Shown in pieces: positions 18,325-26,619 of a DNA stretch of 64,000 nucleotides. The notes beneath the pieces are model-generated. The model ran no database searches, was not told the origin of the DNA, and saw only the letters and a program-made list of their open reading frames with translations. The number at the start of each line of letters is the position of its first letter. Within the stretch, counting starts at the first letter, position 1. The position numbers and the translations under genes were made by a program. Source of the stretch: Variovorax boronicumulans (GTDB taxonomy: Bacteria; Pseudomonadota; Gammaproteobacteria; Burkholderiales; Burkholderiaceae_C); contig NZ_VEDO01000001.1 of the NCBI RefSeq assembly GCF_007677875.1, forward strand, positions 310,001 through 374,000, given 5' to 3'.

Positions 18325-19797
18325 TCAGAACAGGCTGCCCACGGGCTCGTAGCGCGTGCCGTTGAAGCGGATCAGCTGCATCTTCTCGATCGGGAAGAAG
18401 TCGTTGGGGCCAGTCTTCACGTCGATGCCAGGGTAGAGCATGGGCAGCGTCATCGACAGATTCAAGGCCTGCTTCATGACGTTTTCGCGCGTGAGGTTGT
18501 CACCGGCCTGCTTGAGCGTCTGCACCAGGGTCTGCGCGGCCGAGTAGCCGATCAGGTTCAGCGAGTCGTAGGGGTCGCCCTGCGGGTAGTGCTGCTGCAT
18601 GAAGGCCAGGTACTGCTTGACCTCTGGCGTGTCCTTCTGGCCCGGGTCGGACGGGTCGCGGAAGTAGGTGGCGCTGATCACGCCCTCGGCGTTCTGCAGG
18701 CCGGCGGGCTTGAGCACCGCGCCGACCGACTGCGCCACGCTGGCCACGTAGCGCTGGGCGTTCCAGCCCATCTCGGCCGTCTTGCGGATGGCCATGGCTG
18801 CGAACTTGGGCGTGGCCAGGATGATCAGCACGTCGGCACCGGCCGCGCGGGCCGAGACGATCTGGCTGTCCACCGTGGGATCGGTCACCTCGAAGGTCTG
18901 CGTCGAGACGATGTGGGCCTTGGCCTTGTCGCCCAGGCCGTCGAGCAGACCCTTCTGGAAGTCCTTGCCGAAGTCGTCGTTCTGCATCAGCACGGCGATC
19001 TTGGCGTTCGGGTTGCTGGCCAGCGCATGCTGGCCGAACACGCGGCCTTCGGTGTGGTAGGTCGGCTGCCAGCCCAGCGTCCATGGGGACTTGGTGATGT
19101 CGCCCCAGCGCGTGGCGCCCGAGCCCACGAACAGCTGCGGCACCTTCTTGGCGTTCATCAAGGGCCTGTTCGCACGACGGAAGGGGGCGCGCTGGCCCGA
19201 GTCCCGGATGGATGCGCGAAGCGAGGCGCGGCAGGTAGCCGTAGCTACCTGCAAGCCTCGCGACAAAGCAGACGCCGGGAATCGGGCCAGCCCTTCGGGA
19301 AGGATGTCTGCCGGGTGCATTGCGGCGTTGCGGCTCGTTCGCGTAGCGATGCTACGCAGCACTCGCCGCGCCTTGCACTGCATCCCGGCAGACATCCTTC
19401 GCGCCGCCTTCCGTCGTGCGAACAGGCCCTACCGCTGGATGGCCTGGTTGTGGGCCGTGCCCACGGGCAGGAACAGCGCCAGCACCTCCTCCTGCTCGAC
19501 CAGCTTGCGCGCCTGCTCCACGGTCTTGGAGGGGGTGTAGGCGTCGTCCAGCGACAGGTACTCGATCTTGCGGCCGTTGATTCCGCCTTCGGCATTGACT
19601 TTGGCGAAGTAGGCACCCGCGGATTTGCCGATGGTGCCGTAGGCCGACACGGGGCCGGAGTAGGCGACCAGGTTGCCGATCCTGATGCTGGTGTCGCTGG
19701 CGCCGGGGTCGTACTTCTTCTGGGCCAGCACGGAGCCGGTGGCCAGCAGTCCGGCCAGGGCGATCAGGGTGGTTCTGCGGGAAGCGGAGGTGGTCAT
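18325..19797 (-). pseudogene. LivJ-type substrate-binding protein gene interrupted by a 270-bp element
   Basis: The N-terminal part (19797-19432) starts MTTSASRRTTLIALAGLLA, passes AQKKYDPGASDTSIRIGN and VNAEGGINGRK, and stops after GTAHNQAIQR. The C-terminal part resumes at MNAKKVPQLFVGSGATRW (from 19158) and runs to PVGSLF. Intact paralogues read IQRYMNAKKVPQLFV without a break. Between the halves lies an inserted element (19161-19430). Both halves are in one reading frame, and the junction TAG at 19431-19429 is the stop that ends the first half; from there to 18325 the frame is open. So the gene is interrupted by one nonsense codon plus about 90 foreign codons. An ATG at 19395 could start a leaderless C-terminal protein, but it would lack export and half the ligand cleft. 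Confidence 0.85.
19161..19430. mobile_element. 270-bp MITE-like element with 24-bp terminal inverted repeats
   Basis: The ends are perfect 24-bp inverted repeats (19161-19184 and 19407-19430) beginning AGGGCCTGTTCGCACGACGG. Nested inside are a 17-bp perfect inverted pair (19299-19315 with 19384-19400), a 9-bp hairpin (19231-19252) and a 7-bp hairpin (19341-19357). No transposase is encoded, so it would need one in trans. It interrupts a receptor gene exactly between conserved IQR and MNAKKV. A TA target (IS630-like) is possible on one side (CGG-TA), but the other side reads TTG rather than TAC, so a clean duplication is not shown. Its length is a multiple of three. Confidence 0.85.
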
Positions 19798-19873
19798 GGG
19801 CAATGCAAAGGCAACAGCAGGCCAGGCCCATGGCGCTTGGCCATGGGCTGGAAGGACGGGAACGGGAGAGGGT

Positions 19874-21112
19874 TTAGACGCGCTCGATGATGATGGCCGG
19901 CGCCATGCCACCGGCCGCACACATGGTGACCAGGCCGCGCTTGAGGTCGCGCCGCTCCAGCTCGTCGAGCACGGTGCCGATCAGCAGCGAGCCGGTGGCG
20001 CCGATCGGGTGGCCCAGCGCCATCGCGCCGCCGTTCACGTTGACCTTGGCGCGGTCGAGCTTCAGGTCGCGGATGAACTTTTCGGCCACGACGGCGAAGG
20101 CCTCGTTGATTTCCCAGAGGTCGATGTCGTCCACCGTGAGGCCGGCCTTGGCCAGCACCTTGCGCGCGGCCGGCACCGGGGCGTTGAGCATCAGCGTGGC
20201 GCTGTCGCCCACGTTGGCCATGGCGACGACGCGGGCGCGGGGCTTGAGGCCGCGCTTCTTGATGTAGGCACCCGAGGCCAGCAGCAGCGCGCCGGCGCCG
20301 TCCACCACGCCCGAGCTGTTGCCGGCGTGGTGCACGTAGTTGATCTTGAGGTCCGGGAAGACCTGGCGGATCAGGCCCGCGTAGGTGTTGCCCTGCTCGT
20401 CGATGGGGCGCTCGGCCATGACCTCGAAGGCGGGCTTGAGCGAGGCCAGGCCCTCCAGCGTGGTCTGCGGGCGCGGGAACTCCTCGCGGTCCAGCGCCAG
20501 GCTGCCGTCTTCGCGGTAGACCGGCACCAGGCTGCGTTGGAAGTGGCCGCCCTCGATGGCGGCGGCGGCGCGCTGCTGGCTGACGAGGGCCAGCTCGTCC
20601 AGCGCGCTGCGCGGGATGCCTTCCAGCGTGGCGATGGCGTCGGCGCAGACACCCTGGTGCGACTGCGGCACGTTGCGGCGCAGCCGCAGGTTGCCGGCGT
20701 CCATCATGTTGGGGTTGGCGGGGTCGGCCAGCGTGGCGGTGTAGCTCATCATCTCGCAGCCGCCGGCGATGACCAGGTCCTCGAAGCCCGCGGCCACGGT
20801 GGCGGCCGCCAGGTTGACCGAGGTGATGCCGGAGCCGCAGAAGCGGTCCAGCGTCACGCCGCTGGCCAGGTGGCTGTAGCCGGCGTCCAGCAGCGCCATG
20901 CGCGCCATGTCCATGCCCTGCTTGCCGCGCTGGGTGGAGGTGCCCCAGATCACATCGTCCACCTCGGCGGTGTCGAGCTGGTTGCGCTCGGCAATCGCCT
21001 TGAGCACGGTGGCGGCCAGGTGCTGGGGATGCTGGTCGGCAAGGGCGCCCTTGCCGACCTTGCCGATGCCGCGCGGCGTGCGGCAGGTGTCGATGATGTA
21101 TGCGTCGGACAT
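19874..21112 (-). CDS. Acetyl-CoA C-acyltransferase (thiolase)
   Basis: A 412-residue thiolase. LDRFCGSGITSVNLAA near residue 88 contains the acyl-accepting cysteine, WEINEAFAVVAEKF the Asn/Glu-Ala-Phe motif, GGAMALGHPIGATGS the active-site histidine, and MCAAGGMAPAIIIERV the second cysteine. Length and motifs fit degradative 3-ketoacyl-CoA thiolases, which cleave the beta-oxidation product to acetyl-CoA. Start at 21112, giving MSDAYIIDTCRTPRG. A dyad promoter (21143-21186) lies directly upstream, so it is probably expressed separately from the hydratase gene behind it. It heads a unit that reads on into the broken receptor and the ligase at 16772. Confidence 0.92.
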   Translation of the reverse strand: MSDAYIIDTCRTPRGIGKVGKGALADQHPQHLAATVLKAIAERNQLDTAEVDDVIWGTSTQRGKQGMDMARMALLDAGYSHLASGVTLDRFCGSGITSVNLAAATVAAGFEDLVIAGGCEMMSYTATLADPANPNMMDAGNLRLRRNVPQSHQGVCADAIATLEGIPRSALDELALVSQQRAAAAIEGGHFQRSLVPVYREDGSLALDREEFPRPQTTLEGLASLKPAFEVMAERPIDEQGNTYAGLIRQVFPDLKINYVHHAGNSSGVVDGAGALLLASGAYIKKRGLKPRARVVAMANVGDSATLMLNAPVPAARKVLAKAGLTVDDIDLWEINEAFAVVAEKFIRDLKLDRAKVNVNGGAMALGHPIGATGSLLIGTVLDELERRDLKRGLVTMCAAGGMAPAIIIERV

Positions 21113-21142
21113 GGTGGTGGTCTGTGCGTTGCGAAGACCTTC

Positions 21143-21186
21143 AGACTAGCTGCGCGGCGCGCCGCCGTCATCGTCCGAAGCGACGA
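21143..21186 (-). promoter_or_regulatory. Regulon dyad site 4 with -10, upstream of thiolase
   Basis: TCGTCCGAAGCGACGA at 21171-21186 has perfect 5-bp arms. On the minus strand TAGTCT follows at 21148-21143 after 22 bp, 30 bp before the start codon at 21112. Confidence 0.55.
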
Positions 21187-21221
21187 ACTATCCGACGTCG
21201 ATGGCTGGCGCCCCACGCGCC

Positions 21222-21338
21222 GAGGGCCGTGGAGCAGGCCATGCCAGTGCACCCGCGGGGCCGGCTCTGCCGGACCGCTGGGTGCGCCCCTGGAGGGGGA
21301 TAGGACTTCTGCACGCAGTCAGAAGTCCAAACGGGGTG
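21222..21338 (-). repeat. Dispersed intergenic repeat, copy C (inverted)
   Basis: Read on the minus strand it begins CCCCGTTTGGACTTC, has the stem GGACTTCT/AGAAGTCC, a CCCCCTCCAGGGG hairpin, and ends in GGCATGGCCTGCTCCACGG. It aligns along its length with copies at 24846 and 44780. It follows the stop of the enoyl-CoA hydratase gene (21340) by 1 bp in the direction of transcription. Confidence 0.75.
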
Positions 21339-21339
21339 G

Positions 21340-22113
21340 TCAACCAGTTTGGGTGCGGCCCCGGGCCTGCACCTCTTCGCGCCGGGCGCGCAGCTGGGCG
21401 GTGTCCAGCGACTCGGCCCAGCGGCGCGATGCCGCCTTCTCCTCGACCAGGCCGTCGGCCAGGCTGCTGGCGTAGCCGCCGTCGATGAGCTGCTTGTAGA
21501 TTTGCACCACCTCGGGCAGCGCACTGGCCATGTCGGCGGCCAGCGCGAAGGCCTGGGGCAGCAGGTCTTCGGGCGCGACCACGCGGTTGACCAGGCCCCA
21601 GCGCTCGGCCTGCTCGGCGCCGACGAAGTTGCCGCTGAACGACATCTCCTTGGCGCGGGAGATGCCGATCAGCCGCGGCAGCTTCTGCGACAGGCCCCAG
21701 CCCGGCACCACGCCCACGCGCGCATGGGTGTCGGCGAAGCGCGCCTGCGTCGAGGCGATCAGCACATCGCAGGCCAGCGCGAGCTCCAGCCCGCCCGTGA
21801 CGGCCGCGCCGTTGATGGCGCCGATGATGGGCCGGCCGAAGCGCTGCAGCGCGAGCACGGGGTCGGCCTTGGCATTGCCCAGCGCGTTGCCGTCGATCTC
21901 GCGCAGGTCCAGCCCGGCGCAGAAGGCGCGGCCGGCGCCGGTCAGCACCAGCACGCGCACCGCGGGGTCGGCCGCCAGGCGGTCCACGGCGTCGGCGATG
22001 GCCTGGCGCAACGCCAGCGACAGCGCGTTCATGGCCTGCGGCCGGTTCAGCGTGAGGCAGGCGACGCCGGGCGAGGGCGTGGACAGCTGAAGCAGTTCGT
22101 CGCTCGTGCTCAT
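21340..22113 (-). CDS. Enoyl-CoA hydratase / isomerase family protein
   Basis: A 257-residue crotonase-fold protein. LTGAGRAFCAGLDLREIDGN near residue 58 is the oxyanion region, GAINGAAVTGGLELALACD near 95 carries the first glutamate position, and ARVGVVPGWGLSQKLPRLIG the second, where an acidic residue is not evident. Weak conservation of that second glutamate leaves room for a hydratase, isomerase or hydrolase role on an acyl-CoA. Its start overlaps the end of the isomerase gene upstream by 4 bp, so translation is coupled within the GST - DsbA-type isomerase - hydratase operon. A dispersed repeat follows its stop. Confidence 0.88.
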   Translation of the reverse strand: MSTSDELLQLSTPSPGVACLTLNRPQAMNALSLALRQAIADAVDRLAADPAVRVLVLTGAGRAFCAGLDLREIDGNALGNAKADPVLALQRFGRPIIGAINGAAVTGGLELALACDVLIASTQARFADTHARVGVVPGWGLSQKLPRLIGISRAKEMSFSGNFVGAEQAERWGLVNRVVAPEDLLPQAFALAADMASALPEVVQIYKQLIDGGYASSLADGLVEEKAASRRWAESLDTAQLRARREEVQARGRTQTG

Positions 22114-22715
22114 TTCGCGCGCTCCAGTGCGGCCCGCACCAGGGGCAGGTGGTCGTTGCCAAAGAACATGTCGTCTCCCAGAAAGAGGGTGGGCGTGCCG
22201 AAGCCGCCGCGCGCGATGAGTTCCTCGGTGTTGGCGCGCAGCTGATCCTTGACGGGCTGCGCGCCGATGGCGGCCAGCAGCGCGTCGGCATCGACGCCGG
22301 CACGCTGGCAGACTTCGCGCACGACGGCGTCCTGCGCGATGTCCAGGTCGTCGCGCCAGTAGGCCTCGAAGCCCGCCTTGGCAAAGGCCGGCAGCTGGCC
22401 CGTGCCGTCCAGCACCAGGCAGCCGCGCATGAGCTTGACGCTGTTGACCGGGAACACCGTGGGCGGGAACTTGATCTGCACGCCGGTCCAGCGCGCCCAG
22501 TCCTGCAGGCTCTTGCCCAGGTAGGCCTGTTTGGCCGGCACCGGCGTGCGGCGCGATTCGTAGACGGTGGGGTTCACGGTGTTGAACACGCCGCCGACCA
22601 TGAAGGGGCGCCAGCGGATCGTCGCGCCGAGTTCGGCCGCCATGGGCTGCACGTTGGTGAAGGCCAGGTAGGTCCAGGGGCTGGAGATGTCGAAGAAGAA
22701 TTCGATGTCGGGCAT
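22110..22715 (-). CDS. DsbA-family 2-hydroxychromene-2-carboxylate isomerase-like protein
   Basis: A 201-residue thioredoxin-fold protein of the kappa-GST / HCCA isomerase group. It starts MPDIEFFFDISSPWTYLAF, where the serine-proline pair replaces the redox CxxC, and ends with GGFGTPTLFLGDDMFFGNDHL, the cis-proline and substrate-edge motif. These enzymes use glutathione to isomerise ring-fission products or act on acyl-CoA side chains. It lies 1 bp downstream of a GST gene and overlaps the hydratase gene by 4 bp. A paralogue is at 33247. The shared operon with a GST suggests a glutathione-dependent step (inference). Confidence 0.87.
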   Translation of the reverse strand: MPDIEFFFDISSPWTYLAFTNVQPMAAELGATIRWRPFMVGGVFNTVNPTVYESRRTPVPAKQAYLGKSLQDWARWTGVQIKFPPTVFPVNSVKLMRGCLVLDGTGQLPAFAKAGFEAYWRDDLDIAQDAVVREVCQRAGVDADALLAAIGAQPVKDQLRANTEELIARGGFGTPTLFLGDDMFFGNDHLPLVRAALERAK

Positions 22716-22716
22716 G

Positions 22717-23433
22717 TCACTCCTTGGTGGCTACGGTGGTGGCGGCGTTCGTGCCGCGGAACAGGTGGCGGCGGGCGTCGTCGTCCATGGCCTTGCCGGG
22801 CCGGCCGAGTTCCTTGCCGACCGCGAGGCCGGCCTGGACCTGGGGCCGCGCGCGCACCTCGGCGTACCAGCGCTTCACGTGCGGGAAGTCGTCCAGCCGG
22901 ATCTGCTGGGCCTTGTGCGTCATGGCCCACGGGAAGCTCGCGATGTCGGCGATGGAATAGTCGCCCGCAATGCAGGCGCCCGTGGCCGCGAGCTGGCGGT
23001 CCAGCACGCCGTAGAGCCGGCGCACCTCGGCGCCGTAGCGGTCGATGGCATACGGGATCTTCTCGGCCGCGTAGAGCAGGAAGTGGCCGTTCTGCCCGGC
23101 CATGGGCCCCAGGCCGCCGACCTGCCAGTAGACCCATTGCAGCACGCGGTAACGCTCGGCGGGCGCGCTCGGCAGCAGCCGGCCGGCTTTTTCGGCCAGG
23201 TACTGCAGGATGGCCCCGCTCTCGAACAGCGCCAACGGGGGGCCACCGCCCAGGGGTTCGTGGTCGACGATGGCCGGAATCCGGTTGTTCGGGCTGATGG
23301 CCAGGAACTCTGGCGCGAACTGCGCACCCGCGCCGATGTGGACGGGCACGACGCGGTAGGGCAGGCCGCATTCCTCCAGCAGGATGCTGATCTTCCAGCC
23401 GTTGGGCGTCGGCCAGTAGTGCAGGTCGATCAT
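22717..23433 (-). CDS. Glutathione S-transferase (YfcG/Ure2p-like)
   Basis: A 238-residue GST. The N-terminal thioredoxin domain opens MIDLHYWPTPNGWKISILLEE and includes PNNRIPAIVDHEP and ALFESGAILQYLAEK, the glutathione-binding ESxAI motif. The C-terminal helical domain has the SIADIASFPW N-cap and hydrophobic staple. TPNGWK is characteristic of nu-class GSTs such as YfcG, which reduce disulfides or conjugate electrophiles. Start at 23433; longer frames cross the dyad region and are not supported. First gene of the operon with the isomerase and hydratase, divergent from a receptor gene. Confidence 0.9.
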   Translation of the reverse strand: MIDLHYWPTPNGWKISILLEECGLPYRVVPVHIGAGAQFAPEFLAISPNNRIPAIVDHEPLGGGPPLALFESGAILQYLAEKAGRLLPSAPAERYRVLQWVYWQVGGLGPMAGQNGHFLLYAAEKIPYAIDRYGAEVRRLYGVLDRQLAATGACIAGDYSIADIASFPWAMTHKAQQIRLDDFPHVKRWYAEVRARPQVQAGLAVGKELGRPGKAMDDDARRHLFRGTNAATTVATKE

Positions 23434-23512
23434 GGCGCGCTCGTCTCCTTGGGCGCTGTTGTAAAGCCGATGGCCCGACACCGCTGTCCCGCAGGCGGCT
23501 CCGTTGCAGAAA

Positions 23513-23556
23513 TCGTCGTTCTGGACGATGGGGCGGGCGGACCCGCGGCCTAGCAT
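23513..23556 (+). promoter_or_regulatory. Regulon dyad site 5 with -10, upstream of receptor gene
   Basis: TCGTCGTTCTGGACGA at 23513-23528 has perfect 5-bp arms. TAGCAT follows at 23551-23556 after 22 bp. It is in the divergent space between the GST operon and the receptor gene and points toward the receptor. Confidence 0.57.
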
Positions 23557-23616
23557 GTCGCGCCGGCCGGGGCTCCGGGCCCTGGCAGGCCACGACAACC
23601 ACCAGGAGACAAGCGC

Positions 23617-24834
23617 ATGAACAAAGACGGAGAACGCGCCGGTCTGCCACGCCGTGCGACGCTGGCCTTGGGGCTGGCCACCGCGCTGCCGGCACGCGCG
23701 CAGAAGGCCTACGGCCCCGGCGTCAGCGACACCGAGATCAAGATCGGCAACATCCTGCCGTACTCAGGGCCGGCATCGTCCTACGGCACCATGGGCAAGG
23801 CGCTGCAGGGCTACTTCAATAGGGTCAACGCGCAGGGCGGCGTCAACGGCCGCAAGCTCAAGCTACTGTCGCTGGACGACGGCTACAACCCGGCCAAGAC
23901 GGTGGAGCAGGCGCGCAAGCTGGTCGAGCAGGAAGAGGTGCTGTTCATCGGCGCCGTGCTGGGCACGGCGACCAACCTGGCGATCCAGAAGTACATGAAC
24001 GCCAGGAAGGTGCCCCAGCTGTTCGTGCAGAGCGGCGCGAGCCGCTGGAACGACCCCAAGGCCTTTCCGTGGACGATGGGCTTTCAGACCTCCTACCAGG
24101 TCGAGGCCGCCATCCACGCCCGCCACATCCTGCAGCACCAGCCGAACGCGCGCATTGGCGTTCTTTACCAGAACGACGACCTCGGCAAGGACTACCTCAA
24201 GGGCTTCGTCGAGGCGCTGGGGGACAGGGCCAAGGCCATGGTCGTGGCCCAGCTCAGCTACGAGTTCAGCGACCCCACCATCGACAGCCAGCTGGTGCAG
24301 CTGCGGGCCGCGGGCGCCGACACCTTCTTCAACGTCAGCACGCCCAAGTTCGCGGCCATGGCCATCCGCCGCAGCGCCGAGATGGGCTGGAAGCCCACGC
24401 ACTACCTGGCCAGTGTGTCGGCGTCGCTGCAGTCGGTCATCAAGCCGGCCGGCATCGACAACGCGCAGGGCGTGATCACGGCCACCTTCATGCGCGACCC
24501 GTCGGAGACGGCCGAGCGCGACACGCCGGAGGTGCGCGAGTTCACGGCCTTCATGGCCCAGTACTACCCCGAGGGCAACCCCTACGAGACGCTGAACGCG
24601 CTGGCCTACAGCATGGGCCAGCTCATGGAGACGGTGCTGCAGCAGGCCGGCGAGCAGCTCACGCGCGAGAACGTGATGCGCCAGGCCGCCGCGCTGGACC
24701 TCACGCTGCCCATGGTGCGCGCCGGCATGCGCGTGAAGACCAGCCCCAGCGACTACGCCCCGCTCGAGCAGCTCCAGATGCTGCGCCTGAAGGGCGACAC
24801 GTATGAGCGTTTCGGCCCCATCCTTCCGTCTTGA
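23617..24834 (+). CDS. LivJ-type ABC transporter substrate-binding protein
   Basis: A 405-residue periplasmic receptor. A short leader with PRRATLALGLATALPARA precedes YGPGVSDTEIKIGNILPYSGP, VNAQGGVNGRKLKL and KYMNARKVPQLFVQ. It shares the general architecture of the receptors at 10151, 32042, 43573 and 57459, so these are recent paralogues with diverged ligand sites. AGGAGA upstream supports the ATG at 23617. It is followed by a dispersed repeat and then a ligase gene on the same strand, and probably supplies that ligase's substrate. No permease gene is adjacent. Confidence 0.9.
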   Translation: MNKDGERAGLPRRATLALGLATALPARAQKAYGPGVSDTEIKIGNILPYSGPASSYGTMGKALQGYFNRVNAQGGVNGRKLKLLSLDDGYNPAKTVEQARKLVEQEEVLFIGAVLGTATNLAIQKYMNARKVPQLFVQSGASRWNDPKAFPWTMGFQTSYQVEAAIHARHILQHQPNARIGVLYQNDDLGKDYLKGFVEALGDRAKAMVVAQLSYEFSDPTIDSQLVQLRAAGADTFFNVSTPKFAAMAIRRSAEMGWKPTHYLASVSASLQSVIKPAGIDNAQGVITATFMRDPSETAERDTPEVREFTAFMAQYYPEGNPYETLNALAYSMGQLMETVLQQAGEQLTRENVMRQAAALDLTLPMVRAGMRVKTSPSDYAPLEQLQMLRLKGDTYERFGPILPS

Positions 24835-24845
24835 AATGAAACCAC

Positions 24846-24967
24846 CCCCGTTTGGACTTCGAAGGGCGTGTAGAAGTCCCATCCCCCCTCGAGGGGGCGC
24901 ACCCGGCGGCCGGGCGGAGCCCGTTCCGCGGCTGCGCTGGCATGGCCTGCTCCGCGGCCTTCCGAAC
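24846..24967 (+). repeat. Dispersed intergenic repeat, copy A
   Basis: Starts about 12 bp after the receptor stop with CCCGTTTGGACTTC. It contains the GGACTTC/GAAGTCC stem and a CCCCCTCGAGGGGG perfect hairpin, and ends GGCATGGCCTGCTCCGCGG. Similarity to copy B continues weakly to about 25027. It separates receptor and ligase genes that are otherwise co-oriented. Confidence 0.75.
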
Positions 24968-25040
24968 CTCTGCTCGCGCGCCTGTTTCGTGCCATGCGGG
25001 TGCTGCGCCAGCGCAACGGACAACTGAGAGGAGATCCCCC

Positions 25041-26603
25041 ATGCGCTTGCGCCAGACCCAATCGCTGCACCGTGCCGTGCAGCAGTTCCCCGACCGCGTG
25101 GCCACCGTCTACAACGGCCGCCGCCAGACCTTCCGCCAGTTGCACGAGCGCGTGGCCCGACTGGCTGGCGCACTGCAGGCCCTGGGCATGCAAGCGGGCG
25201 ACCGCGTGGCCATGCTCGCGCTGAACTCCGACCGCACGCTGGAGTACTACCTGGCCGTCTGGTGGGCCGGCGGTGTGGTCAACCCGGTCAACACGCGCTG
25301 GAGCGCGGCCGAGATTGCGTTCTCGCTGCGGGACTGCGACACCGCGCTGCTGTTCGTGGACGACAGCTTCGTGCCCATGGTGGCGGAGCTGCAGGCCCAG
25401 GCGCCGTGCCTGAAGACGCTGCTCTATGTGGGCGACAAACCCGCGCCGACCGGCTTTGTCGAGACGGAGCAGCGCATTGCCGCGGCCATGCCCGTGGAGG
25501 ACGCGCTGCGCAGCGGCGACGACCTGGCTGGCGTGTTCTACACCGGCGGCACCACGGGCCGGCCCAAGGGCGTGATGCTGAGCCAGGAGGCGTTGGCCGC
25601 CAACACCATGCTGTCGCTGGTGGCCTCGCCGCTGGACCGCGATGCGGTGCTGCTGCACAGCGCGCCGCTGTTCCACCTCGGCGGCCTGTCTGCGCTGATG
25701 CGCAGCCTGGTGGTGGGCACGACCAACGTCTTCCTGCCGGCCTTCACGCCGGGCGGTGTGCTCAAGGCCATCGCCGAGCACCGCATCACCAGCCTCATGC
25801 TGATCCCGGTCATGCTGCAGTTCCTGCTGGACGACCCGGCCGCGCGCGAGGCCGACCTGTCCAGCGTGCGCGTGATCGGCTATGGCGCCTCGCCGATCTC
25901 CGAGGCGCTGCTGGAGCGGGCCTTCGCGCGGCTCCCGCATGCCGACTTCGTGCAGGGCTACGGCATGACCGAACTGGCCGCCGGCGTGACCTACCTGACG
26001 GCGGAGTACCACTCTGCACAGGGCCGCAAGCTCGGCAAGCTGCCCTCGGCCGGCCGGGCGCTGAACGGCGTGGATGTGCGCATCGTCGACGTGGAAGGCC
26101 GCGAGGTGCCGCGCGGCCAGGTCGGCGAGATCGCGGTGCGCAGCCCGTGCGCGATGTCGGGCTACTGGAACCTGCCCGAGGCCACGGCCCAGGCGCTGCG
26201 CGATGGCTGGCTCTTCACGGGCGACGCCGCGCGCATGGACGAGGACGGCTTCGTCTTCATCGTCGACCGTTTCAAGGACATGGTGGTCACGGGCGGCGAG
26301 AACGTCTACTGCGGCGAAGTCGAGGCGGCGCTCACGCGGCACCCGGCCGTGGCCGCGGCCGCCGTGATCGGCGTGCCGCATGCGCAATGGGGCGAGGCCG
26401 TGCATGCGGTGCTGGTGCTGCGTCCAGGCGCCGAGGTCGCGGCCGAGGACATCCAGGCCCACTGCAAGACGCTGATCGCCGGCTACAAGTGCCCGCGCAG
26501 CGTGGAGTTCGTGGCGGCGCTGCCGATCAGCGGGGCGGGCAAGGTCATGAAGTACAAGCTGCGCGAACCATACTGGAAGGAGCACCGGCGCGCCGTGGCC
26601 TGA
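25041..26603 (+). CDS. AMP-forming acyl-CoA ligase
   Basis: A 520-residue adenylate-forming ligase. FYTGGTTGRPKGVMLSQE near residue 168, QGYGMTELAAG, LFTGDAARMDEDGFVFIVD, DRFKDMVVTGGENVYCGE and the C-terminal lysine of GAGKVMKYKLRE give all the family motifs. The N-terminal WWAGGVVNPVNTRWSAAE nearly matches the ligase at 52831, so the two are paralogues. GAGAGGAGAT just upstream of the ATG at 25041 is a strong ribosome site. It follows a receptor gene across a dispersed repeat and is convergent with the diguanylate cyclase gene. Confidence 0.9.
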   Translation: MRLRQTQSLHRAVQQFPDRVATVYNGRRQTFRQLHERVARLAGALQALGMQAGDRVAMLALNSDRTLEYYLAVWWAGGVVNPVNTRWSAAEIAFSLRDCDTALLFVDDSFVPMVAELQAQAPCLKTLLYVGDKPAPTGFVETEQRIAAAMPVEDALRSGDDLAGVFYTGGTTGRPKGVMLSQEALAANTMLSLVASPLDRDAVLLHSAPLFHLGGLSALMRSLVVGTTNVFLPAFTPGGVLKAIAEHRITSLMLIPVMLQFLLDDPAAREADLSSVRVIGYGASPISEALLERAFARLPHADFVQGYGMTELAAGVTYLTAEYHSAQGRKLGKLPSAGRALNGVDVRIVDVEGREVPRGQVGEIAVRSPCAMSGYWNLPEATAQALRDGWLFTGDAARMDEDGFVFIVDRFKDMVVTGGENVYCGEVEAALTRHPAVAAAAVIGVPHAQWGEAVHAVLVLRPGAEVAAEDIQAHCKTLIAGYKCPRSVEFVAALPISGAGKVMKYKLREPYWKEHRRAVA

Positions 26604-26619
26604 TCGGGCACCGTCGTGT

